DNA of 64,000 bases from Bradyrhizobium sp. (GCF_030693485.1 NZ_JAUYAN010000180.1:35106-99105), one strand, 5' to 3'. Shown: positions 8,888-18,191, counted from the first letter of the stretch. Translations and numbers: made by a program. The notes: a model not told the origin generated them from the letters alone.

Positions 8888-10147
8888 ATGACCGCCAGAC
8901 CGCATTTACCGGATCGCACGCCACGCGCGAAGGATGTGCCGACCGCACTTGACGGGCTGCTGGTGGTGGATTTCACCCGCGTCGTCGCCGGGCCGGCCTG
9001 CACGCAAACACTTGCCGATTTCGGCGCCGAGGTCATCAAGATCGAGAATCCGGATGGTGGCGACGATACGCGGAGCTATGAGCACGCCGATCTCGCCGGA
9101 GAAAGTGCCGCGTTTATCAGTCTGAATCGCAACAAGCGCGGCATCGTTCTCGATTTTACCAACCCGGCAGCGTGCGAGGTCGCGCGCGAACTGATCGCAC
9201 GGGCCGATGTGGTGGTAGAAAATTTCTCCGCCAGCGTCATGAAAAAGTATGGCCTCGACTATGCGTCGGTGGCGCCGGCCAATCCCCGGCTGGTCTATTG
9301 CTCGATCTCGGCCTATGGCCGCCAGGGACCGTTTGCCTCCCGCCCTGGATTTGATCCGATCACGCAGGCCGAAAGCGGTTTCATGTCGCTGAACGGCTTT
9401 CCGGACGGTCCGCCGGTGCGAACCGGACCGCCCGCGATCGACATGGTGACGGGCATGTCGGCCTGCAATGCGATCCTGCTGGCGCTGGTGGCCCGCGATC
9501 GACTCGGCCGCGGGCAGCAGGTTGAGGTGGCGTTGTTCGACGTGGCCTTGGGGATGACGGGATTTTACGGCATGGCCCATTTGATGACCGGCGAGAATTT
9601 CGCCCGTCAGGGTAATTCGCCGAACGGGTCTCCCTCGGTCGGGCTCTACGATGCCGCCGATGCGCCGTTTTATATCGCTTGCGCCAACGACCGGCTGTAT
9701 CGCCGACTCGTCGTTGACGTGCTCGGCCGACCCGACCTCGCCAGCGGCGAGTTCGCCGACCGGCGTGCGCGGACGGCCAACAAGGACAAGCTGCGCGCGA
9801 TTCTCAGGGGGATTTTTGCCGGAGACAGCCGGGAAAGTTGGGTGAGCAAAATGAAGTCGGCCAATATTCCGGTCGGCTATCTCCGCACCGTCGAGGAAGC
9901 GTTCAACTCACCGGAGGTACGCGAGCGCCATCGCGTCAGCCAGATCCCGCACCGGGCTGCGGGCACCGTGCCCCACATCGAGCAGCCGATCAGCCTCGGT
10001 TTGACTCCGGTCGCCGATCCCATTGCAGCACCGATGCTGGGCGAGCATACTAGGGAGGTCCTGCGCAAGACGCTCGGCTATGACGATGCCCACATCGCGG
10101 CGCTCGCCGAGAAGGGGGCTTTTGGGGCGATGCGAAACGTTGGCTGA
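8888..10147 (+). CDS. Class III (CaiB/BaiF) CoA-transferase
   Basis: 419 residues. Features: LDGLLVVDFTRVVAGPACTQTLADFGAEVIKIE at the N-terminus, NRNKRGIVLDF, and Asp185 in PPAIDMVTGM, matching the catalytic aspartate that forms the acyl anhydride in formyl-CoA transferase. The enzyme moves CoA between carboxylic acids in the cytoplasm. Lying 275 bases after the TRAP genes in the same direction, it may activate the imported acid. The ATG at 8888 is chosen because the coding pattern starts there; upstream sequence in frame is low quality. Confidence 0.87.
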   Translation: MTARPHLPDRTPRAKDVPTALDGLLVVDFTRVVAGPACTQTLADFGAEVIKIENPDGGDDTRSYEHADLAGESAAFISLNRNKRGIVLDFTNPAACEVARELIARADVVVENFSASVMKKYGLDYASVAPANPRLVYCSISAYGRQGPFASRPGFDPITQAESGFMSLNGFPDGPPVRTGPPAIDMVTGMSACNAILLALVARDRLGRGQQVEVALFDVALGMTGFYGMAHLMTGENFARQGNSPNGSPSVGLYDAADAPFYIACANDRLYRRLVVDVLGRPDLASGEFADRRARTANKDKLRAILRGIFAGDSRESWVSKMKSANIPVGYLRTVEEAFNSPEVRERHRVSQIPHRAAGTVPHIEQPISLGLTPVADPIAAPMLGEHTREVLRKTLGYDDAHIAALAEKGAFGAMRNVG

Positions 10148-10312
10148 GGGGGGTCGCCAACGGCCATTTGCCGTGGATCCCAAAAGCAGGACGTATCGAG
10201 GCCGCCGTCAAGGCGGCCCAGGGTGTGCAATTTTGGACAAATCCCACCGGCCCCGGGCCACGCCGGAGCCCGATCTGGCGCAACCTGGCCTTTTGCGGAC
10301 GATTTTCGACCC

Positions 10313-10498
10313 TCAGTTCGGCTTGCCGCGCGGGTTGTTCCTTGGCATACTTTCAACTTCGTCGGGTTCGGCGCGGTCAATCTCCAGCCGAGCCATCCGA
10401 AGTATCAATGTAGCCGTAGTCAAGCCGAGACGCTCAGCCTCTTGTGCCGCCGTATCGACCTTTCGGGCCAAGCCTTCACGTTTGCCTGGATATGTCAT
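10313..10498 (-). CDS. Small hypothetical protein (61 aa)
   Basis: 61 residues, helical and charged (MTYPGKREGLARKV, AAQEAERLGLTTATLILRMARLEID), with a Pro/Asn/Arg-rich tail. It reads like a short conserved rhizobial protein. It is divergent from the small gene at 10524, with 25 bases between the two ATGs, so the pair may share a control region. No function assigned. Confidence 0.5.
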   Translation of the reverse strand: MTYPGKREGLARKVDTAAQEAERLGLTTATLILRMARLEIDRAEPDEVESMPRNNPRGKPN

Positions 10499-10523
10499 TC
10501 ATGTTCCTCATTGAAGGTGCGAG

Positions 10524-10709
10524 ATGAAAGATCCCACGTTTGTTGCAGAGCTGCAGAAGAGGCTCGGAGCTCCTTCGAGCGAAACTGTCGAAAGCCTGCG
10601 GCTGTTGAAGGCCTTTCTCAAACTTGCACCCGGCCAGCGCTTTGAAATCATCGAGCTGGTCGAACGCCTGGCCGACGAGCCTGCCGGCAGCGATCCCTCA
10701 TTGTCCTGA
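10524..10709 (+). CDS. Small hypothetical protein (61 aa)
   Basis: 61 residues, mostly helical (FVAELQKRLG, ETVESLRLLKAFLKL, FEIIELVERLADE). The composition is typical of a real small soluble protein. GAAGGTGCGAG lies before the ATG. It is divergent from the gene at 10498. Function unknown. Confidence 0.5.
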   Translation: MKDPTFVAELQKRLGAPSSETVESLRLLKAFLKLAPGQRFEIIELVERLADEPAGSDPSLS

Positions 10710-10739
10710 AGACCCTCGCTTTCCCGCACACCTGTCGCG

Positions 10740-11060
10740 TCAGTTGCTGACCGGATTGGCGGCGGGTGGAAGCATGGCGATCGCGTAGATCGCCTCATTC
10801 AGCGCCTCGGATTGGTGCCGTGTGCCGGCGGGCAGAAGGATGGTGTCGCCGGGGCGGCAGATGCGTTCGCCGCCCTCCCACTCGAATTTCAGTGCGCCCT
10901 TGATGATCACCAGGATCTCATCCACGGGGTGGGTGTGGAAATGATGTATCTTGCCGGCGGCATCGCGCTGCAGTTCGACGCAGCCCTGTTCGGGGAGCAA
11001 CGCCAGAATAGCGGGGTCGATCGCGAATTCCGTCTTCGTTCCAGCGATGATCTGGGTCAT
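10740..11060 (-). CDS. Single-domain cupin
   Basis: 106 residues. Cupin motif 1 is KIHHFHTHPVDEILVIIKGALKFEW with metal-binding His and Glu; motif 2 is RPGDTILLPAGTRHQ. Such proteins bind a metal and act as oxygenases, isomerases or sensors. The ATG at 11060 overlaps the stop of the upstream YqcI/YcgG-family gene (ATGA), so it belongs to that operon. The substrate is unknown; a step on the product of the N-oxygenase-like enzyme is possible. Confidence 0.8.
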   Translation of the reverse strand: MTQIIAGTKTEFAIDPAILALLPEQGCVELQRDAAGKIHHFHTHPVDEILVIIKGALKFEWEGGERICRPGDTILLPAGTRHQSEALNEAIYAIAMLPPAANPVSN

Positions 11061-11812
11061 GCCGCTTGCTCCCTGTCTTTGGTTGGTGAGATCTTGTTCT
11101 GCGCGAGCTTGGCAAACGGACATCCCGCTTCGGTGTCGTTATCGTCCGTCAAAAAGTACTGCTGGTATTCGCGCCCGTCGGTGGCGCCGTAGCGTCCAAG
11201 CAGCGGCGAAGGACCTGTGCCGTCATAGGGGATAAGCCGCTTGCGTACTTCGGCGAACGCGGCCGCCGCGGCCTTTTCCGTTCCGAGAATCTTTTCAAAC
11301 ACCCAGCGCGGCTGAAACGTCAGCGTGAAGGCGCTGCAACGGCGGCTTTGCCGCATCACATGTGCCGGTGTGCTGCACACCACGAAAATCGGTTCACCCG
11401 CAAACGAGAACTCCCACATCGGATGGTCGATCTGTTCAGGAATGGTGTCCGGCCACGGACTCTTGTCGAACTGCGCCAGCTGGTCGAGGGTGTGCCACAT
11501 CTTCCGGTGATAGGCGTCCAGTGTCTGCACCGGCCGCGGCCGGGTGAATACGATCAGCGATGTGTTCGGCCCGTGCGAGCGGGATTCGGCCACGAACAAC
11601 GCAAGCTGCGCGCCGAGAACCTCAATGTCGTAGGGATCGAGAAACAGATAGCGCAATTGGTCCTGTCGGTAGCCGGTGACGCCGAAAATGCAGGGAAAGG
11701 GCCTCGCTTCACTGCTCATCTGCGCTTCGAATTCCGAGAACATCACACTCTGCCATGTACTCACCGCGTGGCTCGATGCGACTTCGCCCCTTCTCAAATA
11801 CAATCGCGACAT
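11057..11812 (-). CDS. YqcI/YcgG-family protein (GntA-type haem N-oxygenase-like)
   Basis: 251 residues with family landmarks: FPCIFGVTGYRQDQLRYLFLD, LIVFTRPRP, YHRKMWHTLDQLAQFDKSPWP, WEFSFAGEPIFVVCSTPAH, TFQPRWVFEKIL and GREYQQYFLTDDN. The family includes GntA, a haem-dependent N-hydroxylase of guanitoxin biosynthesis. An N-oxygenation role is inferred from that relation. The start at 11812 has GAGGGGAC 5 bases upstream. The operon context (MFS exporter, GNAT-like protein, cupin) fits a small N-O compound pathway. Confidence 0.75.
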   Translation of the reverse strand: MSRLYLRRGEVASSHAVSTWQSVMFSEFEAQMSSEARPFPCIFGVTGYRQDQLRYLFLDPYDIEVLGAQLALFVAESRSHGPNTSLIVFTRPRPVQTLDAYHRKMWHTLDQLAQFDKSPWPDTIPEQIDHPMWEFSFAGEPIFVVCSTPAHVMRQSRRCSAFTLTFQPRWVFEKILGTEKAAAAAFAEVRKRLIPYDGTGPSPLLGRYGATDGREYQQYFLTDDNDTEAGCPFAKLAQNKISPTKDREQAA

Positions 11813-11838
11813 TCTGTCCCCTCTTCCATTTAACGCAG

Positions 11839-13131
11839 CTAACGAACAATCAACTGGCTCCTCATCAGCAGTGGACCGGCGATGCCCGGCAGCGACATGA
11901 GCAGCAGAATTCCAATCAGCGCGCTGTAGCCGGCATCGCTGACCGAACCGGCCCCGTACTCGTGACCGGTGCCTGCAAGCTGGCTAGCGCTAACCATGGC
12001 AAGCCCGATAATGGGTTGCGAGGCGCCTGCGAAAATCCCTGCAGCCGTCGTGTTGACCGATGCGCCGACGCCAATCAGATCAGCGGTGTAGAGCTTCTTG
12101 GTACATTTCAGCACCAGCGGCACGGTCCCGCCAGCGACCAGTCCGAGCACCGAGAACACCACGGTGACATACAGAAAGCCCAGCGCATGAGCGATCGGAG
12201 GCAGCAACATCGCGATCAGAAGCATGCGCAGCAGACAAATGCGGATCAGTGCGCTATCGAGCGCTGCGGCTGCCCGGTCCGCCATATGACCGAGGAAGAT
12301 CGAGCCGATCGCGTTGCCGACCATGAAGGTGAGCAGGGGGGTGCTGGCGGCCGCCGGGGAAATGTTGAAGAAATGCGCCACCATCGGAATTCCCCATACG
12401 CCCGACAGCGTCGTCACCACGGCAAAGTGGGATGCAAAGGTCATGGCGCATCCCCAGTTCGCCAATCGCGCCAGCGACTGCCGGCTGGCGGCGAGCACGC
12501 TCCTCATGGTTCGGGTGCTGTGCGATACCGGATCCGGCTTGAGGACGATGGAGGCAAAGGCGAGGTTGGCCACGCCGACGCAGGCGATAAAGACAAAGCA
12601 CGCGCGCCAGCCGAAGCCCGTCACCGCCGCGGCCAGCGGCGTCGTCGCCAGCACGCCGCCGACATAGCCCGAGACCTGCGAGATGCCCGACATCATGCCG
12701 AACCGTTCGTCCCTGAAACTGAGCGCGACAAGCTTCAGGAGCGCAGTGAAAACCAGCGCATCGCCACAGGCTATGATCAGTCTTGCGGCAAAAACGTCGA
12801 GCAGGTTCGGCGCCAGCGAGAACGCCGCGCTTCCGAGCGAGGACGCCGCCATGCTGCATAGCACCACGCGTTTGACGCCGAAGCGGTCGACCAGAATTCC
12901 GGCCGGAATCTGCATCAAGGTGTAGCCCCAGAAGTAGCTTGAGGCGAGCATCGCGACACCGGCGGCGTCAGTAGAGAAGTCCGCCATGAAATCCAGGCTG
13001 ACCGATTGCGGCGCGACTCGTTGCAGGAACGCGATCGCGTAGGCGGTGGCCACCGCCGCCCACGCCAGATAGGCGCGATCCGTCGGGCGAACAGCCGGGG
13101 CGAGTACGGCGTGTTGCTCCGTCAATGCCAT
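11839..13131 (-). CDS. Major facilitator superfamily transporter
   Basis: 430 residues with about 12 membrane segments and the loop 2-3 signature (GILVDRFGVKRVV) after SSYFWGYTLMQIP, a pattern of anion/organic-acid or drug MFS proteins. It sits between the GNAT-like gene, with which it overlaps by one base, and the YqcI-type gene. It may export the product of the operon or import its precursor. Confidence 0.85.
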   Translation of the reverse strand: MALTEQHAVLAPAVRPTDRAYLAWAAVATAYAIAFLQRVAPQSVSLDFMADFSTDAAGVAMLASSYFWGYTLMQIPAGILVDRFGVKRVVLCSMAASSLGSAAFSLAPNLLDVFAARLIIACGDALVFTALLKLVALSFRDERFGMMSGISQVSGYVGGVLATTPLAAAVTGFGWRACFVFIACVGVANLAFASIVLKPDPVSHSTRTMRSVLAASRQSLARLANWGCAMTFASHFAVVTTLSGVWGIPMVAHFFNISPAAASTPLLTFMVGNAIGSIFLGHMADRAAAALDSALIRICLLRMLLIAMLLPPIAHALGFLYVTVVFSVLGLVAGGTVPLVLKCTKKLYTADLIGVGASVNTTAAGIFAGASQPIIGLAMVSASQLAGTGHEYGAGSVSDAGYSALIGILLLMSLPGIAGPLLMRSQLIVR

Positions 13132-13853
13132 CAGACCCTCACGCGGCCGACCGAGAACAGCGCATCCGCCGAGTTCGGGATGATACGCTGCATCGCTTCA
13201 TCAACCTGCGACGCCGCGCCGTGATAGGTCTGACGGTGATGTTTGATATGGCCGTAGGCGCCGCGCATGATCATGCCGGGCATTTCGAGAAGCTTGCCGG
13301 GATAGAGCAAGGCACACATTTCGACGCAGGCCGCCCGCAGCGTATCGTCCTCGACGCCGCTGAGCAGCGAGGGCGTAACTTTCTCGCAGATCCTGGCGTT
13401 TGCCGCCCACACGATGGGATTGCGCGTGCGCCATCCGTAGAAGATGCGTCCGTCGTCGCTGGCAGCGCCGCCCGAAGACCTCAGGATCTCGGTGGTAAAA
13501 AACCCGTAGAGGCCGCGGCCCTGATGGACCGGAAGCACTTCGGTGCCACTGCGATAGATGGCCGGTTGCCCTGCGATCCGCAGCTTGCGATAGACCGAAA
13601 ACGCCACCAGTCCGGAAGCGCCGTAGACCAGAATGAGGCTGAATTTCCTGTCGAACGGCGAGGCGGCCGGCGTCCAATGCGGCTCCGTCGCCTGCCAGTT
13701 GACGGCGATGATGTTGTTCATCGCATCCATCAACGGCCGTTGTTCGGCGGGGCTGACCCGCGTCGCATCCGGGAAACTGTAGACCGCGTAATCGGGCCAG
13801 GGCGATTTGATGGTTCCGTATTGGCGGCGCAGTTCTTGCGACATATCCGACAC
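13131..13853 (-). CDS. GNAT-like acyltransferase (tentative)
   Basis: 240 residues. The central part, LILVYGASGLVAFSVYRKLRI then YRSGTEVLPVHQGRGLYGFFTTEIL, resembles the GNAT acetyl-CoA binding region (VxPxxQGxGLG). The N- and C-terminal parts match no domain I know. It is the first gene of the reverse operon and its stop overlaps the MFS start. It could acylate an amine intermediate or product of the pathway; this is inferred. Confidence 0.6.
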   Translation of the reverse strand: MSDMSQELRRQYGTIKSPWPDYAVYSFPDATRVSPAEQRPLMDAMNNIIAVNWQATEPHWTPAASPFDRKFSLILVYGASGLVAFSVYRKLRIAGQPAIYRSGTEVLPVHQGRGLYGFFTTEILRSSGGAASDDGRIFYGWRTRNPIVWAANARICEKVTPSLLSGVEDDTLRAACVEMCALLYPGKLLEMPGMIMRGAYGHIKHHRQTYHGAASQVDEAMQRIIPNSADALFSVGRVRV

Positions 13854-13907
13854 CCCAGCTATCTGAGCGAGCTATACAGGCGAGCCTCGAATGGCTTAAA
13901 GGACAAT

Positions 13908-14924
13908 ATGCCCTCGAAATCTGCCACCCCCCGGCGGCCGGAGCCGCGCGAAAAAGCCGCGGCAAGGCGCGTGGCGATCGTTGCGTTTCCCGGGGTGACC
14001 CTGCTCGATATTTCAGGCCCGGCGCAGGTGTTCGCGGAACTGCCGGCGATCGAACTGCCCGCGCCGAGCTACTCGCTGTCGTACCTCTCGACATCAGGTG
14101 GATTAGTGCCGACCGACGTCGGGATGATGATCGATACCGCCCCGATTTCCAGCATTCGGCCGAACCAGGTCGATACCCTGGTGATCCCGGGCGGCCCGGG
14201 AATCTGGGCGTTGCGGCAGGACGTTATCCTGATGGATTGGATTTCAGAGGTGCTGCCCAGGGCCCGGCGCGTGGCGTCCGTCTGTCTTGGAGCATTCGCA
14301 CTGGCCTGGACCGGCGCGCTGGACGGCAAACGCGCCGCGACGCATTGGCGCTACTGTCCAAGACTGGCGGACGGGTTTCCAAAAATCCGCGTCGAACCGA
14401 ATGCGATTTTTGTCAAGGACGGGCGGGTCTGGACCTCGGCCGGCGTCAGCGCAGGCATCGACCTCGCGCTCGCCATGATCGAGGAGGATTTTGGCCATAC
14501 CACTGCGCTCGACGTCGCGCGCCGGCTGGTGGTGTTTCTCAAACGCCCCGGTGGCCAAAGCCAGTTCTCAACAGTGCTGGCGGCGCAGGCCTCCGACGTC
14601 GAGGGACGTTTCAGTGCGCTGCACGCCTGGATCATTGAAAACATCGCCGGCGATCTCAAGGTTGAAACGCTCGCCGAAAAGGCCGGCATGAGCCCTCGAA
14701 CCTTCGCGCGTGCCTATGCCAGTCGTACAGGAATGACGCCGGCAAGCGGGGTAGAGGCGCTGCGCGTGGAGACCGCGCGGCTGCTGCTGGAAAGCAGCGA
14801 GATCCGCGGCGTGGTCGACGTGGCGCGGCGGGCAGGCTTCGGCGATGACGAACGGATGCGGCGGGCATTCATCCGGCACCTCGGTATATCGCCTTCGGAA
14901 TATCGAAACCGCTTTTCGGGCTGA
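13908..14924 (+). CDS. GlxA-family AraC-type transcription regulator
   Basis: 338 residues: a DJ-1/PfpI-like domain (VAIVAFPGVTLLDISGPAQVF, VIPGGPGIW, SVCLGAFALAWTGALDGKRAATHW) with a Cys in SVCLGAFALA at the nucleophile position, then two AraC helix-turn-helix motifs (VETLAEKAGMSPRTFARAY; VVDVARRAGFGDDERMRRAF). It diverges from the GNAT/MFS/YqcI/cupin operon with 54 bases between starts, so it is the likely regulator of that operon. The ATG at 13908 has AAAGGA upstream. Confidence 0.88.
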   Translation: MPSKSATPRRPEPREKAAARRVAIVAFPGVTLLDISGPAQVFAELPAIELPAPSYSLSYLSTSGGLVPTDVGMMIDTAPISSIRPNQVDTLVIPGGPGIWALRQDVILMDWISEVLPRARRVASVCLGAFALAWTGALDGKRAATHWRYCPRLADGFPKIRVEPNAIFVKDGRVWTSAGVSAGIDLALAMIEEDFGHTTALDVARRLVVFLKRPGGQSQFSTVLAAQASDVEGRFSALHAWIIENIAGDLKVETLAEKAGMSPRTFARAYASRTGMTPASGVEALRVETARLLLESSEIRGVVDVARRAGFGDDERMRRAFIRHLGISPSEYRNRFSG

Positions 14925-15024
14925 TCGGACACTTGCTGCGGCAGACACGATGTTTCCCCGGTTCGTCTCGAAAATGCGCCAACGTCTGACATTTTTCGCC
15001 ACAATCGAAATCAACCATGTCGCC

Positions 15025-15132
15025 ATGAAAACCTTGGCCGTCATTTCGATTCTGGCGCTGCTTACGATCTCCGGGGCAGCCTACACGGATCAGATTTTGA
15101 TCGGCGATCAGGCGATGCAGGGCGAGAACTGA
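15025..15132 (+). CDS. Possible short secreted peptide (35 aa)
   Basis: 35 residues: MKTLAVISILALLTISGAAY looks like a signal peptide, followed by a short polar end (IGDQAMQGEN). No clear ribosome site. A longer in-frame reading from further upstream is possible. Weak call. Confidence 0.25.
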   Translation: MKTLAVISILALLTISGAAYTDQILIGDQAMQGEN

Positions 15133-15177
15133 AGCTGGCGGCTGTCGCTGGCTTTTCTGTCTGGGGGGACGACACCG

Positions 15178-15306
15178 ATGCTTTCCGTGGATCAATTCTT
15201 GAGGTTCATCAGCGTACCAGCCGTCATGGCTGCATTCCTGATCGCATCGCAGGTATCCGGGGGCGGAATTTTCCACTCAGCACCAATGCAAATCGCCAGC
15301 CGATGA
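15178..15306 (+). CDS. Possible small membrane protein (42 aa)
   Basis: 42 residues beginning MLSVDQFLRF with one hydrophobic span (ISVPAVMAAFLIASQVSGGG). GGGGGGAC lies about 6 bases before the ATG. Too short for recognition. The rest of 14925-15487 shows only the peptide at 15025 and no other feature I can support. Confidence 0.35.
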   Translation: MLSVDQFLRFISVPAVMAAFLIASQVSGGGIFHSAPMQIASR

Positions 15307-15487
15307 CGGGTTAGCTATCGTCTCGGCCTCGAATAGACCAGCGACTGATCGTCGACGTCCAGGATCGGGAGCCTGTTGACGTGGGTAGGTGCATGCAACT
15401 CCTGCAAAGACAGGATGCCGACAGGACAGGCAGCTTTCCCAGTCCGTCCGCAGCGGCTATTGTTCCCCAAAAGGGGAGCGAAACACC

Positions 15488-16618
15488 ATGAATGACGGGA
15501 CGCCCATTCAACCGATGGCCGCCGAACTCGGCGCGAGCGGCGAAGAGTACCAGAACCTTCACGAGTTCATCCGCAGAGCACGGGCGAATCTCAATCAGAA
15601 TGCCTGGGACTATATTGTCGGGGCCGCCGAGACCGAGACCACCATGCGGCGCAACCGCATGGCTCTGGACGAGATTGCATTTCGCCCACGCGTATTGCGC
15701 AACGTCACCAATGTCGACACCTCCGTCGAGGTGTTCGGCCGCAAGTTGCGATTGCCGGTCGTGCTGGCACCGGTCGGCGCGCTGGAGATATTCAATCCCG
15801 ACGCCGGCGCGGCCGTGGCACGTGGGGCCGGTACATTCGGTGCCGCGCATATGTTGAGTTCGGTGTCAGAACCTGGCCTCGAGGGGGTCGCCGAAGCCGC
15901 GCCGGATGCCCTGCGCATGTTTCAACTCTACGTTCGCGGCGGCGATGCCTTCGTCGAGGATTGTGTCAGCCGCGCGATCGCGAACGGATATGCTGCATTC
16001 TGCCTGACCGTCGATACCGCGCATTACAGCCGGCGCGAACGCGATATTGCCAAGCGCTACGTCCGTGCCAGCCGGGTTCGCGCCACCGGGGGCGACTTCC
16101 AGAAGGGACTGGAGTGGCGCACCGTGAAGCTGATCAAGGACAAATTCAGGATTCCGCTGGTGATCAAGGGGATCGCGACCGCGGAAGACGCAGCCATCGC
16201 GCTCGATCATGGGGTCGAGTGGATCTACGTGTCGAACCACGGCGGGCGTCAGCTCGATCATGGCCGCGGCGCCATGCAGGTTCTGCCCGAGATCGTCGCT
16301 GCGGTCGGCGGTCGGGCAAAAATCATGGTCGACGGTTCGTTCTGTCGCGGCACCGATATCGTCAAGGCGATCGCGATGGGCGCAGATCTCGTCGGTATCG
16401 GCCGCCTGCAATGCTGGGCGCTTGCGGCTGCCGGTGAGGCCGGGGTCGTGCGCATGCTGGAACTGCTGGAGGACGAGGTGATGCGGTGCCTTGGGCTGCT
16501 TGGCGTCACCAGTTTCGCCGAACTCGACAAGGCCTATCTACACCAGGGGACGCCGACCAATCCTCCCCATGTGCTCAGCGCTTTCCCCCTGCTGGATATT
16601 GAGCCTTACCATTATTGA
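15488..16618 (+). CDS. FMN-dependent alpha-hydroxy-acid oxidase/dehydrogenase
   Basis: 376 residues of the lactate/glycolate/mandelate oxidase family. Catalytic His251 and Arg254 are in SNHGGRQLDHG, the FMN-contacting Lys227 is in VIKG, and the phosphate-site region is MVDGSFCRGTDIVKAIAMGADLVGIGR. The usual DGGIRRGTD is DGSFCRGTD here, a mild change. It oxidises an L-2-hydroxy acid to a 2-oxo acid. The start is set by AAGGGGAG 7 bases before ATG. Confidence 0.88.
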   Translation: MNDGTPIQPMAAELGASGEEYQNLHEFIRRARANLNQNAWDYIVGAAETETTMRRNRMALDEIAFRPRVLRNVTNVDTSVEVFGRKLRLPVVLAPVGALEIFNPDAGAAVARGAGTFGAAHMLSSVSEPGLEGVAEAAPDALRMFQLYVRGGDAFVEDCVSRAIANGYAAFCLTVDTAHYSRRERDIAKRYVRASRVRATGGDFQKGLEWRTVKLIKDKFRIPLVIKGIATAEDAAIALDHGVEWIYVSNHGGRQLDHGRGAMQVLPEIVAAVGGRAKIMVDGSFCRGTDIVKAIAMGADLVGIGRLQCWALAAAGEAGVVRMLELLEDEVMRCLGLLGVTSFAELDKAYLHQGTPTNPPHVLSAFPLLDIEPYHY

Positions 16619-16801
16619 GAGCAGTTCTCGCGGGCTACGCGGAAAGGCTCGATTTTTTGGCTTAAGCCGGACGGTTTTTCCTCTCAGCAAGGCCCAGTCC
16701 GGTAAAGCCGGTCACGCCGCTGTCCGGCGGTCCGGCCAAACTCTGCAAAGACGTCGCTGCGGAAATGTGATAATTCTCGGCCCAAACCGGAGGATGGCGG
16801 A

Positions 16802-17155
16802 ATGATTGAACCGAAACTGGAAGTCCCGACCGAATTGCGCGAACTGGCCGAAAAAACCATCGACCAGGCGGAAAAGGCCTTCGGGATGTTTTTCGATGCC
16901 GCGGGCAAGTCGATGGCGTCGGTTCCGAGCCCGGGAACGGAGATGTCCAGGCAGGCGCTGTCGTTCACCGAACAGAACATGAAGGCTGCGTTCGATCATG
17001 CACGAAAGCTGGTTCATGCAACCGATCTCCAGGAGGCGATGCGAATTCAGTCGGAATTCCTGAGGAGCCAGTTCACCAATGCCGGCGAGCATATGAGACA
17101 GATCACCGGCGGCGTGATGTCGGCCGCGAAGGATGCGTCGAAAGGCAAGTTCTAA
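16802..17155 (+). CDS. Phasin-family protein
   Basis: 117 amphipathic helical residues typical of phasins: LAEKTIDQAEKAFGMFFDAA, LSFTEQNMKAAFDHARKLVHA and LQEAMRIQSEFLRSQFTNAGEHMRQI. Phasins coat polyhydroxyalkanoate granules. GGAGGATGG precedes the ATG. It stands alone between the flavin oxidase and the reverse-strand hydratase. Confidence 0.85.
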   Translation: MIEPKLEVPTELRELAEKTIDQAEKAFGMFFDAAGKSMASVPSPGTEMSRQALSFTEQNMKAAFDHARKLVHATDLQEAMRIQSEFLRSQFTNAGEHMRQITGGVMSAAKDASKGKF

Positions 17156-17189
17156 CCGCTATTCCCGGGCGGATCCCGGCCTGACGCGC

Positions 17190-18014
17190 TCAGCCAAAGC
17201 GAACGCGAATTTCGTCCAGCGCAATTCCGGCTGGCGCGGCGCTCCAGACCTCCCCGGCCGCCACCGGCATGGCCCTTGTCAGCGTGCCGGTGCTGATGAT
17301 CTCGCCGGCGGCTAGCGGCGGATTGAGCGGGTCGTTCGCCAACAATCCCGCAAGGTGGCGCAGCGCCGAAAGCGGGCCGCCCAGCACGTTGTCGGCATGG
17401 CCCCGGTCGATCAGCCGACCGCCGCAATTCAGATCGATCTGGAATGCCGGCAGCGTCCGTTGCCACTCCGTTGCGCGCGGCGCAAACGGATGGCGCGGCC
17501 CGATCAGGAGTGCCCCATGCAACCCGTTGGCTGCAATCGTATCAGCCGCGGAGAACTTCCACCCCGGAAAGATCGACTGCACGATCTCGAAGCCGAGTGC
17601 GACCCATTCGATGCACGACGACAAAGCCGTCTCGTCCATCCATGCGGAGGGCGCAGCCGAAAGGCCGAACACGATTTCGGGCTCGATGCGCGGTTCGGAA
17701 AATGAGCCCAGGGGCAGCGTGTCGAGAGCGGTGAGGGCGTGCAGGCTGCGGTCGAACACATAGCCCCAGATCGGGGCATAGACGCCATATTCCGGCCAGA
17801 TCGTGCGATTGGTGAAACCAATTTTTCGCCCCATCACCCTGGCGCCGCCTGCCTCGTATAGTCGTCGAATCCGCGGCGTTACACGGTAGGCGTCATCGAC
17901 GCTCAGGCCACCGGGCTTCGAGGAGAAGGGTGAGATTTGCCGGCTGCCGACCAGCGCGACGAAGGCATCGTCCGCTATGGATTCTCGAGTTTCGTCACTT
18001 TCGTTTTGATCCAT
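17190..18014 (-). CDS. 2-keto-4-pentenoate hydratase/fumarylacetoacetase-fold enzyme
   Basis: 274 residues similar to MhpD-type hydratases: MGRKIGFTNRTIWPEYGV, RIEPEIVFGLSAAP with metal-binding acidic residues, EWVALGFEIVQSIFPGW, ADNVLGGPLSALRHLAGLL and GEIISTGTLTRAMPVAAGE. Such enzymes hydrate 2-oxopent-4-enoate in aromatic meta-cleavage or act as decarboxylases. The start is placed at MDQNESDE (18014), with AAGGAG about 13 bases upstream; an in-frame ATG at 18128 would add an unlikely basic leader. No pathway partners are adjacent. Confidence 0.8.
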   Translation of the reverse strand: MDQNESDETRESIADDAFVALVGSRQISPFSSKPGGLSVDDAYRVTPRIRRLYEAGGARVMGRKIGFTNRTIWPEYGVYAPIWGYVFDRSLHALTALDTLPLGSFSEPRIEPEIVFGLSAAPSAWMDETALSSCIEWVALGFEIVQSIFPGWKFSAADTIAANGLHGALLIGPRHPFAPRATEWQRTLPAFQIDLNCGGRLIDRGHADNVLGGPLSALRHLAGLLANDPLNPPLAAGEIISTGTLTRAMPVAAGEVWSAAPAGIALDEIRVRFG

Positions 18015-18191
18015 TTGCGGCAACTTACTCCTTACCGATGCGGCCCGCGCCGGCTTTTCTTCTGGCCGGTGACGGGCTCTGCCTGCAGCCTCTCCCTGCC
18101 AAAGGACTACGCTGTTCGCCAGCGCCAATGCAATGGGCTCGATAATCAGCTAGATAGAGCGATCGGTGAGGAAACTCCAAGGCGGGCATTC

